Assembly (NCBI RefSeq): GCF_000621605.1
Contig: NZ_JHXX01000002.1
Coordinates: forward strand, 310,001-374,000
DNA length: 64,000 bases
Direction of reading: 5' to 3'
Origin: Butyrivibrio sp. MC2021
Lineage (GTDB): Bacteria > Bacillota > Clostridia > Lachnospirales > Lachnospiraceae
Positions 44,355 to 52,742 of the stretch are shown here, piece by piece (position 1 is the first letter of the stretch; each line of letters begins with the position of its first letter). The position numbers and the translations under genes are program-made. Below the pieces are notes generated by a model. It saw only the letters and a program-made list of their open reading frames with translations, made no database searches and was not told where the DNA came from.

Positions 44355-44788
44355 AACATAAAATTATTAGCAGATGGTGTTACCATTCCAACTGATAGGG
44401 CTTCAGCAAATGAAGAAACTGATTATGTTTATATTGTAGCTCCAACAAATTGATCCAACGAAGAACGGTTTTTGATGATGTTTAGGACAGTATATACAAG
44501 AGATATCTTTAAGAGAAAATAATTCAGACATATATTTGAAGGCCACTACTGTTTATGCGCAGTGGTGGCCTATATAATGGTTTATTGTTTGTAATGCATA
44601 GAAATTTAGCAAAATCTTTTGGTAAAGACAATGCTCAAGCTTGTATTGAAGAAATAATAACAAGCTTTTTGTATTTAGGCTCAACATCAAGGGAATAAAA
44701 TATCAAAGTAAATCATGTTTCAAGTGAAGAGTATAAAATGATGATTTATAGAAGATATTAGAAATAAAAAGAAAGTATGAAAAGATAA
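44355..44788 (+). other. decayed intergenic region with short coding remnants
   Basis: No intact gene. About 44360-44452 reads as a protein tail (KLLADGVTIPTDRASANEET … VAPTN, stop TGA). About 44595-44700 reads MHRNLAKSFGKDNAQA … YLGSTSRE, stop TAA. Neither family is recognised. A G/C-rich hairpin lies at 44541-44570 (GGCCACTACTG / CAGTGGTGGCC, with a G-U pair) without a clear U tract. This looks like a graveyard of genes lost by recombination at the end of the cassette. Confidence 0.4.
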
Positions 44789-47383
44789 ATGAACACAATT
44801 ATTTTATTGCTGCTACTAGCTCACCTCTTATCCATAATAATTATGGAACTAGTTATTTATAGTTTTCCATTTGAATACCAAAGAGATTGGAAACGTACTA
44901 TCCTCATTGGCACTCCTATCAATATTTTTTTCAATGTTTTGGTGTACTTTGGAACAGCGAAAGTGTTTTTTTCAAATAGTATTATTTATACTGTCAAAAA
45001 TCTGCTTATTATGAACTGTTCCTTTCAGGATATTGAAAAACTAGCATCATCATGTCTTGTTTCTATAGTCATTTCATTGGCTGTTTCAGGACTAGTATAT
45101 AAATATGTCAGAAAGCAATGCTACACAGTCAAAAAATTTCGTTTTGCTTCACCATTACTTATTTTGGTTTTTATAGCTGCTGTTCCTATAATGGTCGGGT
45201 ATCAAATTGCGAGGACAGGCGATGACCATATTTCAATAAATGAGGTGTGCAGAAAGACTACTACCAATGCTTTTTGTGATGATCCATATGCTGATGACGA
45301 TGATTTAAGCTTCGTAGTTATTAAAAATGATGGGGAGATTGCATTTGATGCTGATAAATTGTTTCTATCAGATAATGAGGAGGATTTACAGTATTTCAAT
45401 GTTAATGGAGGCAGAATAAATCCCGGAGAAACATATACATGTTTGATTTCCGGTGACGAAGAGATGAACATCAAAAAAAAGGGTGGCTCTATTGTATATC
45501 TCTCAAATGTAGAAGGGAAAATCCTAGACAATGTTGTTGTTCCGGCGTTGGCTCGTAATGAAAGCTATCAGAAGAATGGCGAAGACTGGGAGATTGTGAG
45601 CTACGTTGATGGAAATATTGAGATTGATGAAATTGCAGCGCCTGTCTTTTCGTCTGACAGCGGGTTTTATGAAGATGATTTTTTTCTTTCACTCAGCACA
45701 GAGGATGATTCAACTATTTACTATACATTGGACTGTTCTGATCCTACGATAGAATCTGAGTGCTATAACAAACCAATTCATGTATATGATAAAAGCGCTG
45801 AACCAAATAAGTACCGTTCGGTACAGAATGTTCAGCAAGATTACAAAAGCAAGGAAGTAATTGGTACTGAGCCTGTAGATAAGGCTTTTGTTGTTCGCGC
45901 AATGGCTGTAGACCGGGAGGGGCATCAGAGCAAAACCATCACTAAGACATACTGGATAAATTTAGAAAAGTATAGAAATAAAAATGTTATATCATTGGTG
46001 ACAGATCCCAAGAATCTATTCGATGAACAAACAGGAATATATGTAAATGGCCAGGATTATGAAGAATGGTACCAGGAATTTCTTGAGGATAATAGTACGC
46101 TTGAAGAAGGAAATACTAGTTCAAGTGCTCCTACTCCGAACTTTAAACAAAGAGGCGAGGAATGGGAAAGAGAAGCTAACTGTGAAATAATTAGTGGGAC
46201 TAGAACTATTATTGATCAACCAGTTGGAATAAGAATACAAGGCGCTACTAGCAGAGCTTATGCTTTAAAGCGATTTTCTGTTTATTCCAGGAAGCAGTAT
46301 AGTGGTAGTAAATGGTTTGAGGCACCTATCATTAACGATAATCGGCTTCATTCATTCGTACTAAGAAGTGGTTTATTGAATGCGTTTATTCCCGCTCTTG
46401 TAGAGGATAGGGATATTGGAATACAACATGTAACACCAGTAGATGTTTTCTTGGATGGCGAGTATTGGTATTCCGTTTATTTGCAGGAAAAATACAGTAA
46501 TTCATATTTTAATGAACATTTTCAGGTAAATACTGATAATATTCAGCTTGTTAAAAATAAGACCGATCAAAATTTGCTTCATATCATTGAAAAAGAGTAC
46601 TCAAGTGATGAAGAAGCTTATTCTCAGATTAACTCTGTTATGGACATTCAGAGTTATATTGACTTTATATGCGTTAACACATATGTAGACAATGAAGATA
46701 TGTATGAGGAAAAAAATTGCTTAAGTTGGAAAAGTTACTTGAAGGAAGATAGTGAATTTGGAGATACGCGGTGGCGCTGGCTCTTATACGATATGGATTT
46801 GGCGTGGAATTTTGAATTAAGAAATCATGATCCAAAAGAAATACCGTATCAAGTCAATTCGTTTTCGCTTGGTATGGCACCTAAATATTTAAGTAGGTAT
46901 GATTTTACATTGAGTAACCAACCGCTATATAAAGGCTTGCGAAAAAATTCAATCTTTTGTCGCAATTTTGTTCTCAGCTTTATGGATATAGCTAATACTG
47001 ATTTTAGGAAAGAGACTGTGCTAAAAAAACTTGAAGAATGGGGGAATACAAATCCTAAGGTTACAGATTTTTTTACTTATCGTGCGGATTATATTATTCC
47101 ATATATGGCAGAGGAGTTTGAGTTAAAAGGAACTCAGGAAATCGTTACTCTTGCTTCAAACCGTTCTGGCAGTCCTATTACGTTAAACACTATTCAGCCA
47201 ACTATTCAGGGGGAATGGTCAGGGACATATTTCACTGATTATCCGGTTACAGTATCTGTCTACGATGAAGGATTTGATCATTGGGAGATTACCGCTAATG
47301 GAATAACTAAAAAGTACTATGAGACAACGGTAGAAGTACCTGTTGTGAAGGGAGGTATAAAGATTAATGCGATATTCAAGTAG
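44789..47383 (+). CDS. CotH kinase family protein with membrane-embedded N-terminus
   Basis: 864 residues. Four hydrophobic segments (about 4-26, 38-60, 85-105, 122-143) anchor the protein. An extracytoplasmic beta region and a chitobiase/Fn3-like module follow (about 285-395: STIYYTLDCSDPT). Then comes a CotH kinase-like domain (about 395-760) with IRIQGATSRAYALKRFSVYSRKQYSG, a VYLQEKY segment and the acidic WLLYDMDLAW motif. CotH proteins of Bacillus are protein kinases of the spore coat; here the placement is the cell surface. It heads a cluster with a carbohydrate-binding protein, VTC and DUF4956. Confidence 0.86.
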   Translation: MNTIILLLLLAHLLSIIIMELVIYSFPFEYQRDWKRTILIGTPINIFFNVLVYFGTAKVFFSNSIIYTVKNLLIMNCSFQDIEKLASSCLVSIVISLAVSGLVYKYVRKQCYTVKKFRFASPLLILVFIAAVPIMVGYQIARTGDDHISINEVCRKTTTNAFCDDPYADDDDLSFVVIKNDGEIAFDADKLFLSDNEEDLQYFNVNGGRINPGETYTCLISGDEEMNIKKKGGSIVYLSNVEGKILDNVVVPALARNESYQKNGEDWEIVSYVDGNIEIDEIAAPVFSSDSGFYEDDFFLSLSTEDDSTIYYTLDCSDPTIESECYNKPIHVYDKSAEPNKYRSVQNVQQDYKSKEVIGTEPVDKAFVVRAMAVDREGHQSKTITKTYWINLEKYRNKNVISLVTDPKNLFDEQTGIYVNGQDYEEWYQEFLEDNSTLEEGNTSSSAPTPNFKQRGEEWEREANCEIISGTRTIIDQPVGIRIQGATSRAYALKRFSVYSRKQYSGSKWFEAPIINDNRLHSFVLRSGLLNAFIPALVEDRDIGIQHVTPVDVFLDGEYWYSVYLQEKYSNSYFNEHFQVNTDNIQLVKNKTDQNLLHIIEKEYSSDEEAYSQINSVMDIQSYIDFICVNTYVDNEDMYEEKNCLSWKSYLKEDSEFGDTRWRWLLYDMDLAWNFELRNHDPKEIPYQVNSFSLGMAPKYLSRYDFTLSNQPLYKGLRKNSIFCRNFVLSFMDIANTDFRKETVLKKLEEWGNTNPKVTDFFTYRADYIIPYMAEEFELKGTQEIVTLASNRSGSPITLNTIQPTIQGEWSGTYFTDYPVTVSVYDEGFDHWEITANGITKKYYETTVEVPVVKGGIKINAIFK

Positions 47384-48305
47384 TCCACTTGAACCAATAT
47401 ATTATTATTTTAGGAAGCATCGTATTATGAGACGTATCGCTATATTATTGTTGATGTTTCTCGCTTTGGTTATCTGCTGGAGAATCGGTGCTTCGCATGA
47501 ATCTCATAAAAACGAATACCAATATGTTTCTGTTCCTTTGAGTGAAACAGATTTACAGAACCAGTTATCATATCTTCAAATTACCGATTTGGATCAGGTA
47601 ATCGAAGGCACAGATATGAAGTCATTGTGTTTTGACAATAGCTCCGAAATTGTGGAAATTACTGAAGGTGGAGATTATTTGCTTAGTGGGAAGCTCTCCG
47701 GAATGATTCACATAGATGCAAAGGAGCAAAATGTCCATCTGTTTTTAAATAATCTTGAGGTGATATCCAAGTCCGGACCGGCAATCTATTGTGAAAATGC
47801 CGATAAGCTTGTTATAACTCTGGTTGATGGTACACAAAATACTGTTTCAGATTCCGGAGATTACAGGAAATATGATGACTTGGAAGCATGTATCTATTCC
47901 GATTGCGACATGACATTCAATGGAACAGGGACGGTGAAAGTAAACGGGTACTATAAGGATGCGATTCGATCAAAGGACATGGTTAAGATATTGAACGGCA
48001 CTTATACAATTAAGTGCAAGCGTACAGCTGTTCATGGAAATGACGGTGTTTTTGTGAAGGATGGAGTGTTCATGATTTCATCTGAAAAGAATGGTTTTAA
48101 AACAACAAAGAGCGGAGCAGATGGCCGAGGAAGTCTGATTATTAGTGGTGGAGAAATGGATATTGTTGCCGGGCAGTACGCGTTTGTTACTACAAAAGCC
48201 AATCTTTATCTCTATGATTGTACAATTCGTAGTCGAAGCATTGTTGATACCTATAGTATAGGTGGGGCAAAAAAAGTCCAAGTGGGGTGTGTAGATGAGC
48301 GTTGA
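47367..48305 (+). CDS. carbohydrate-binding beta-helix protein (DUF4353/Cthe_2159-like)
   Basis: 312 residues. One N-terminal membrane segment (about 22-38) is followed by a repetitive beta-helix region with the typical alternation seen in Cthe_2159-like proteins: GGDYLLSGKLSGMIHIDAKEQNVHLFLNN, ACIYSDCDMTFNGTGTVKVNG, DAIRSKDMVKILNGTYTIK, ISGGEMDIVAG. Known members bind acidic plant polysaccharide. The gene overlaps the CotH gene by 17 bases and the VTC gene by 11, so it is translated as part of that unit. The cargo here is unknown. Confidence 0.82.
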   Translation: MRYSSSPLEPIYYYFRKHRIMRRIAILLLMFLALVICWRIGASHESHKNEYQYVSVPLSETDLQNQLSYLQITDLDQVIEGTDMKSLCFDNSSEIVEITEGGDYLLSGKLSGMIHIDAKEQNVHLFLNNLEVISKSGPAIYCENADKLVITLVDGTQNTVSDSGDYRKYDDLEACIYSDCDMTFNGTGTVKVNGYYKDAIRSKDMVKILNGTYTIKCKRTAVHGNDGVFVKDGVFMISSEKNGFKTTKSGADGRGSLIISGGEMDIVAGQYAFVTTKANLYLYDCTIRSRSIVDTYSIGGAKKVQVGCVDER

Positions 48306-49044
48306 AACAATCACCGAGAAAAAAACACAACCCAAAGTTTCTTCTAGCCGCTACGGAAATGTTAAGAGATGGCGCCATGAATATAAGTACATGATAGATG
48401 CAAAGCAGGAAAGCATTTTACTTATTAAGGCACAATGCGTTTTAAAAAGAGATCCACATGTCAGGCAGGATGGTACATATTTAATTCGTTCTTTATATTT
48501 CGACGACATGAATGATACATGCCTTGCAGAGAACTTATCTGGTTCTGATCCGAGATCGAAATTTCGGATTAGATACTATAATTTTGACACTAACCGTATT
48601 GTATTGGAAAAGAAAAGTAAAAGCCACGGAATGTGCTTGAAGGATTCTTGTAATATAACAGAAGATGAGTGCAAGATTTTAATGCGTGGATACTTTCCGA
48701 TAATTACAGAAGAAATGCCCGATATAAAGAAAAAGCTATTATCTGAGTTGGAAATCAGAGGGCTATTTCCGAAGACAATTGTTACATATGAAAGAGTACC
48801 ATTTGTTTATAGTGGTGGTAATGTCAGAGTGACATTTGACAGAAAGATCACTTCCTCAGAGGATATCGAGCAATTTTTAACTGGTACCTACAAACAACGT
48901 CCGGTTCTTCCATGTGGCCATTGTATTTTGGAAGTGAAATGGGACGAGGTTATGCCACTACATATTAAGAATACCTTAAGAATTGATAGGCTAGAGTGGA
49001 TAGCTTTCAGCAAGTATTTTATGTGCAGGAAATTTCATCAATAA
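48295..49044 (+). CDS. VTC-domain polyphosphate polymerase-like protein
   Basis: 249 residues forming one VTC tunnel domain: RWRHEYKYMID at the start, LIRSLYFDD, KFRIRYYN, VLEKKSK, TYERVPF and ILEVKWDEVMP. The basic and acidic residues of the triphosphate tunnel fold are kept. In yeast Vtc4 this fold makes polyphosphate from ATP; bacterial homologues often sit beside DUF4956 and CotH genes, as here, and their product is not settled. Soluble, with no membrane segment of its own. Confidence 0.87.
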   Translation: MSVETITEKKTQPKVSSSRYGNVKRWRHEYKYMIDAKQESILLIKAQCVLKRDPHVRQDGTYLIRSLYFDDMNDTCLAENLSGSDPRSKFRIRYYNFDTNRIVLEKKSKSHGMCLKDSCNITEDECKILMRGYFPIITEEMPDIKKKLLSELEIRGLFPKTIVTYERVPFVYSGGNVRVTFDRKITSSEDIEQFLTGTYKQRPVLPCGHCILEVKWDEVMPLHIKNTLRIDRLEWIAFSKYFMCRKFHQ

Positions 49045-49064
49045 AATAGAAAGGATTTTAGATT

Positions 49065-49736
49065 ATGAATTTCATGGAAACAATTGAAAAAGCATTTATG
49101 GAAGGGTATGCAACAAGTGATCTTAACATTACAACAATGTTCTTATGTGCTGGATTTACAGCGCTGATTTCTTTATATATTTGTCTAATCTATAAGAGGT
49201 ATAATAAGAATTCTTTTTTTGACAGAAGCTTTCATTTGGCATTATTCGGATTATCAATCATCACAGCAATGGTAATCTTAACAATTCAATCAAACATCGT
49301 TGTTTCCCTTGGTATGGTAGGTGCTTTGTCTATCGTACGTTTTAGAACAGCTATAAAGAATCCTATGGATCTGGTGTTCCTGTTCTGGAGTATTTCTGTT
49401 GGTATTGTTTGCGGAGCAGGCTATGCTATGATTGCAGTCATTGGATCAATTATTATGACTATAGGAATTGTTGTTTTTTCTATCATGCCAGGCGAGAAAG
49501 AAAGCATGATTTTAGTAGTTAATAGTAGCGAATTTAATGAAGAGGCAATAATTAAAATAGTAAAAAATTATTGTAGAAGCTAGAAAGTCAGAGCTAGAAA
49601 TATTGGAAATAGCAACGTCAATTTAGCAATTGAAGTGAAAACAAATCATCCTCATTCACTGGTTAAGGATATTTCTGCCTTGGAAGCAGTTTCCTCTACT
49701 AGCCTTCTTGAGCATGATGGAGATGTAACAGCATAA
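49065..49736 (+). pseudogene. DUF4956 membrane protein interrupted by an in-frame TAG
   Basis: Bases 49065-49583 encode 172 residues with four membrane segments and the family's highly conserved block LGMVGALSIVRFRTAIKNPMDL. After TAG at 49581-49583 the same frame continues for 50 more codons (KVRARNIGNSNVNLAIEVK … STSLLEHDGDVTA) to TAA at 49734-49736. That continuation is the normal C-terminal domain of DUF4956, which is about 220 residues long. So a single nonsense codon has removed the cytoplasmic domain, unless TAG is read through. The gene follows VTC by 20 bases. Confidence 0.85.
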
Positions 49737-49792
49737 TTTATGTTGATTACTTGGCAGAACTCTCTCAATAAGAGAAATGGGCGAAAATAAAA

Positions 49793-49822
49793 ATGCCTCT
49801 CCTGTCTGTAGCAGGAGAGGCG
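49793..49822. terminator. hairpin resembling an intrinsic terminator
   Basis: GCCTCTCCTG (about 49795-49804) pairs perfectly with CAGGAGAGGC (49812-49821) around TCTGTAG. A-rich sequence precedes it, giving a U tract for leftward transcription. A near copy lies at 54593-54622. A second, weaker hairpin with a T tract (about 49855-49882) lies next to the Rpn remnant and could terminate rightward transcription of the DUF4956 unit. Confidence 0.6.
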
Positions 49823-49889
49823 ACTCTGTATAGAGGCTAAATTCCAAATCCGAAAGCATCCACTTTTTAGTGGGGGCTTTTTCTATGCA

Positions 49890-50228
49890 TTATACCTTAA
49901 TTCCATTTTCTTCCAATAATTTTCGGAGACGTGTGATTTCATCAGAAAGATTGGCATTCTCGGTAGTAAGATTAGCATTCTCAGCGGTGAGATTTGCAAT
50001 CTGCTCTCTCTGATATTTTTCATGAGCGAGCTGTTCTTCACGTCTGAGACAAGCTTCGATGACATATTCGTCTGCATTGGATTTGTATATTGATTCGGCT
50101 GCGGAATTCAGTGATGGATTTTCTTTTGTAATCATCTTGATTTCCTCCCATGTGGTGGCCTTGAAAAGCTTGGCCCATTTATCTATACCGTAAAGTTTAT
50201 CCTCGTTTGTTGCGATTTCTGTGTGTTT
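49890..50228 (-). pseudogene. 5'-truncated Rpn/PD-(D/E)XK nuclease-family transposase remnant
   Basis: The frame is open from about 50228 down to TAA at 49890-49892, about 112 codons. It reads HTEIATNEDKLYGIDKWAKLF, then ATTWEEIKMITKENPSL, AAESIYKSNADEYV, and a C-terminal coiled-coil rich in ENANL repeats. This is the characteristic C-terminal third of Rpn-family 'putative transposase' proteins; the nuclease domain is gone and the frame begins after a stop codon. An internal ATG (50135) would allow an 81-residue product. The family is typically mobile and multicopy in Lachnospiraceae. Confidence 0.72.
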
Positions 50229-50274
50229 TTATTCTATCACAAAATTTGTAAACCGCTCGCTATTTCGTTAAATC

Positions 50275-50378
50275 CTTAAGACGACCTTAAGAATTTCGAC
50301 ACACAATGTTCATTTGCTATAGCAAATATGCGGTGATATACTCTTTTATGCGATCAGTAATTCTAACTGATCATTTTT
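50275..50378 (+). ncRNA. candidate short sRNA behind a CTTAAG-N5-CTTAAG repeat
   Basis: CTTAAG at 50275 and 50286 are exactly 11 bases apart, matching the CiaR-type direct repeat. Ten bases later lies CACAAT (50302-50307), a weak -10. A terminator follows: GATCAGT (50352-50358) pairs with ACTGATC (50366-50372), then ATTTTTT. The implied transcript is about 65-70 nt with no ORF. Its layout resembles the csRNAs controlled by CiaR in streptococci, but the regulator and targets are unknown here. Confidence 0.38.
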
Positions 50379-50442
50379 TCAGGATTCACAGGCTATTCTG
50401 CCAACCGATTCCACAAGAAAAATAACAGCATGGAGGAGTAAA

Positions 50443-51249
50443 TTGAATAAGAAAAAGAACAAGATTGACAACAAGAACTACAAGGATACTGTATTTAGGC
50501 TGATTTTCAAGGACAGGCAGAGACTCCTGGAATTGTATAATGCCATGAACGGTACAAACTACACAAATGCAGAGGACCTGACTATCACAACCATTGAGGG
50601 GGAGACATACCTTAAGATGAAAAATGATGTGTCATTTGTATTTTATTATGATCTGAGCCTTTTTGAGCATCAGTCAAGTCCCTGTCCGAATATACCACTC
50701 AGGGATCTTTTCTATGTGGCTGAGATATTTAGAGAGATAGTTGATATTTCGTTGACATATAAGGCTCAATTATTGAAAATTCCTACACCAAGATTTGTAG
50801 TATTTTATAATGGAACTATTCCGATGGAAGACGAGAAGGTTCACAGGCTTTCAGATATGTATGAAAATAAGACCGAAAATCCGGAACTGGAACTTGTGGT
50901 TAAGGTTTTGAACATTAATGAGGGACATAATAAAGCGCTTCTGGATGCGTGCAAATCTTTGAGAGACTATTCCATTTTCGTGGGTAAAGTGCGAAAATAT
51001 ATAAGTGAAGAGATATTTAACTCGGACAATGATAAGCGCAAGGAAATCATTAGATTGTCAGTTGCACAGGCTATCGATGAATGTATCAATGAAAATGTAC
51101 TTAAGAATTTCTTTTTGCAATACCGTAAGGAGGTCGTTGAAGTGAGTGTATTGGAATATAGTGCAGAACGACATATTCAGGTAATTGGGGATGAGCGGTA
51201 TGAAGAAGGCCGGGATGACACTTTAATTGCTCTTGTATATTCTGTCTGA
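50443..51249 (+). pseudogene. Rpn/PD-(D/E)XK nuclease-family transposase, C-terminus cut by IS21 element
   Basis: 268 codons starting with TTG behind GGAGG. The family core is present: YKDTVFRLIFKDRQRLLELYNAMNGTNY, KNDVSFVFYYDLSLFEHQS and KIPTPRFVVFYNG. These proteins resemble RpnA-type recombination-promoting nucleases. The expected end (…EEGRDDTLIALV, then RDGLL…) is replaced after IALV by three codons and a stop contributed by the left end of an IS21-family element. A matching C-terminal tail lies at 54465-54581 on the far side of the element. The DISLFEHQ-type active region is partly altered (YYDLSLFEHQ). Confidence 0.78.
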
Positions 51250-51340
51250 ATAGACCACTTTGCACGGCCGATTAGATCACCCATCACGGAGGTTTAGATC
51301 AATTGTCACGGAGTGCTGATCAGTGTCCCCCGGACGCCAA

Positions 51341-51461
51341 CCTTGACAGCTAACATATGAGCGATGTCGCGTACACGGCGACGGGAACTCAGGGATATCA
51401 GATCATTCATCATCTTCCCGTCGAACTGCCGATTGTTTCGCACATATGTTAGCTGTCAAGG
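51341..51461. repeat. 23-bp inverted repeat inside the insertion element
   Basis: The 23 bases at 51341-51363 (starting CCTTGACAGCTAACATATG) are the reverse complement of 51439-51461 except for one mismatch, separated by 75 bases that contain further G/C-rich palindromic pieces (GTCGCGTACACGGCGAC). Transcribed, this gives a large hairpin between the end of the passenger ORF and the left end of the element. It could terminate leftward transcription or shield the transposase from outside promoters. Confidence 0.7.
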
Positions 51462-51607
51462 CCAAGCCACTAAAGTGGGGGCTGGTTTTCTCCCACTCTT
51501 AGTGATAATAGCTTGGGAGAATCTTGGGATATCAGTTGCGGCTGCGCCGCCTGGGCAGGTCATAAACCTTACCCAGACAATGCAGCTTATTCACTTGTTA
51601 TCATAAA

Positions 51608-51952
51608 TCAATGCCAGCAGGGCCAATTACCCTTGCGGGCTTCCTGTACTTTGACAAGATAATCGCGGAACTCCATTGGATCTCCGCCACTGTACATGAG
51701 AGTTTTATACAGCTCATAGGCTGAATCTCCAGAGTATCTGGGGGCAAGATGGGACAAGATATCCATGCGTAGCAGTTCACCTTCTTCATTCATGTACTGA
51801 CTAAGAAGATGCCTTGTGCTTATGCACTCAAGTTCAAGGAACTGAACATCTGTTACGAGCTTGTCTACCAACTCACACAGTGCAATAACAGCCTCACATC
51901 TGTCGGCACAGTCTACTTCATCCAAAAGATCAACGAAAGTGTTATCAGCCAT
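51608..51952 (-). CDS. small hypothetical protein carried by the IS21 element
   Basis: About 114 residues, acidic and helical (MADNTFVDLLDEVDCADRCEAV … ELVDKLVTDVQFLELECISTRHLLSQYMNEEGELLRMDILSHLAPRYSGD). It has no membrane segment or recognised domain. It overlaps the end of istB by about 8 bases, so it is translated from the same message. IS21 elements normally encode only IstA and IstB; this is a third ORF. A role in transposition control or as a passenger is possible but not shown. Confidence 0.55.
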   Translation of the reverse strand: MADNTFVDLLDEVDCADRCEAVIALCELVDKLVTDVQFLELECISTRHLLSQYMNEEGELLRMDILSHLAPRYSGDSAYELYKTLMYSGGDPMEFRDYLVKVQEARKGNWPCWH

Positions 51953-52742
51953 TTGCACTCACCTCACTTTTCTCTGATCCTGCAAAGGCATGACGTTTTC
52001 GCATGGAGATGCGCCCCTTGACATCTATGGAATACTTGTTGTTTATGATCCTATCAAGGATGGCTTCAGCAACTGCACTGTCATCACCATCTGCGCGGTC
52101 ACTATCGATGCGGTAGTACCATTCATCTGTATCGTACTGTGTGCAGAGAATCAAAGCGCCCTTACTTGCACAGACCTCAATGATCTCCAAAAGGTTGTAG
52201 GACTCTTCTTCAGAAAGAGGCCGCAGGAGCCATTCATCAATGATAAGAAGGTCGAACTTCGCATACGCCATCTTGACTTTGCCTTGCGTATTCAATGCTT
52301 TTGCAACAGCAAACTCATTTAGAAGATCTGGGAGTCTTACATAACGGACTTTATAGAGCTTGCGGCATGCTGCAATTCCAAGCGCGTTTGCAATATATGA
52401 CTTTCCAGCTCCGGTAGCACCTTTGAGTACGACGTGATGGTTTTCCTGAATATAGGAACAGGTTGCAAGCTTTGTGATCAGACCCTTGTTAAGCTCACGA
52501 TCTTCGTGGTACTCAATTGCTTCTATGCTTGCGGTAGATTCGCTAAGCTTTGCGGCTCGTATACGCCTGTTGATAGTATTCTGATGCCGTGATGAACTTT
52601 CTGCATCTACAAGGAGGGCAAGACGGTCTTCAAAGGACAATGCCTTGTAGCGCTGAGGTTCTTCAAGCTGGGACTCTAATTCTCTGGCCATTCCAGGTAA
52701 GCGGAGAGCACGCAGTGTTTTTACTGTTTCAAGATTTATCAC
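51945..52742 (-). CDS. istB: IstB-like transposition helper ATPase
   Basis: 265 residues, AAA+ fold related to DnaC. Walker A is GATGAGKS, Walker B is DLLIIDEWLL, and sensor regions follow (LILCTQYDTDEWYYRI). It opens with the helical N-domain LETVKTLRALRLPGMARELESQ. IstB stimulates strand transfer by the IstA transposase and selects target DNA. The start overlaps the istA stop by 4 bases. The gene appears intact although its istA partner is frameshifted. Confidence 0.93.
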   Translation of the reverse strand: MINLETVKTLRALRLPGMARELESQLEEPQRYKALSFEDRLALLVDAESSSRHQNTINRRIRAAKLSESTASIEAIEYHEDRELNKGLITKLATCSYIQENHHVVLKGATGAGKSYIANALGIAACRKLYKVRYVRLPDLLNEFAVAKALNTQGKVKMAYAKFDLLIIDEWLLRPLSEEESYNLLEIIEVCASKGALILCTQYDTDEWYYRIDSDRADGDDSAVAEAILDRIINNKYSIDVKGRISMRKRHAFAGSEKSEVSANG

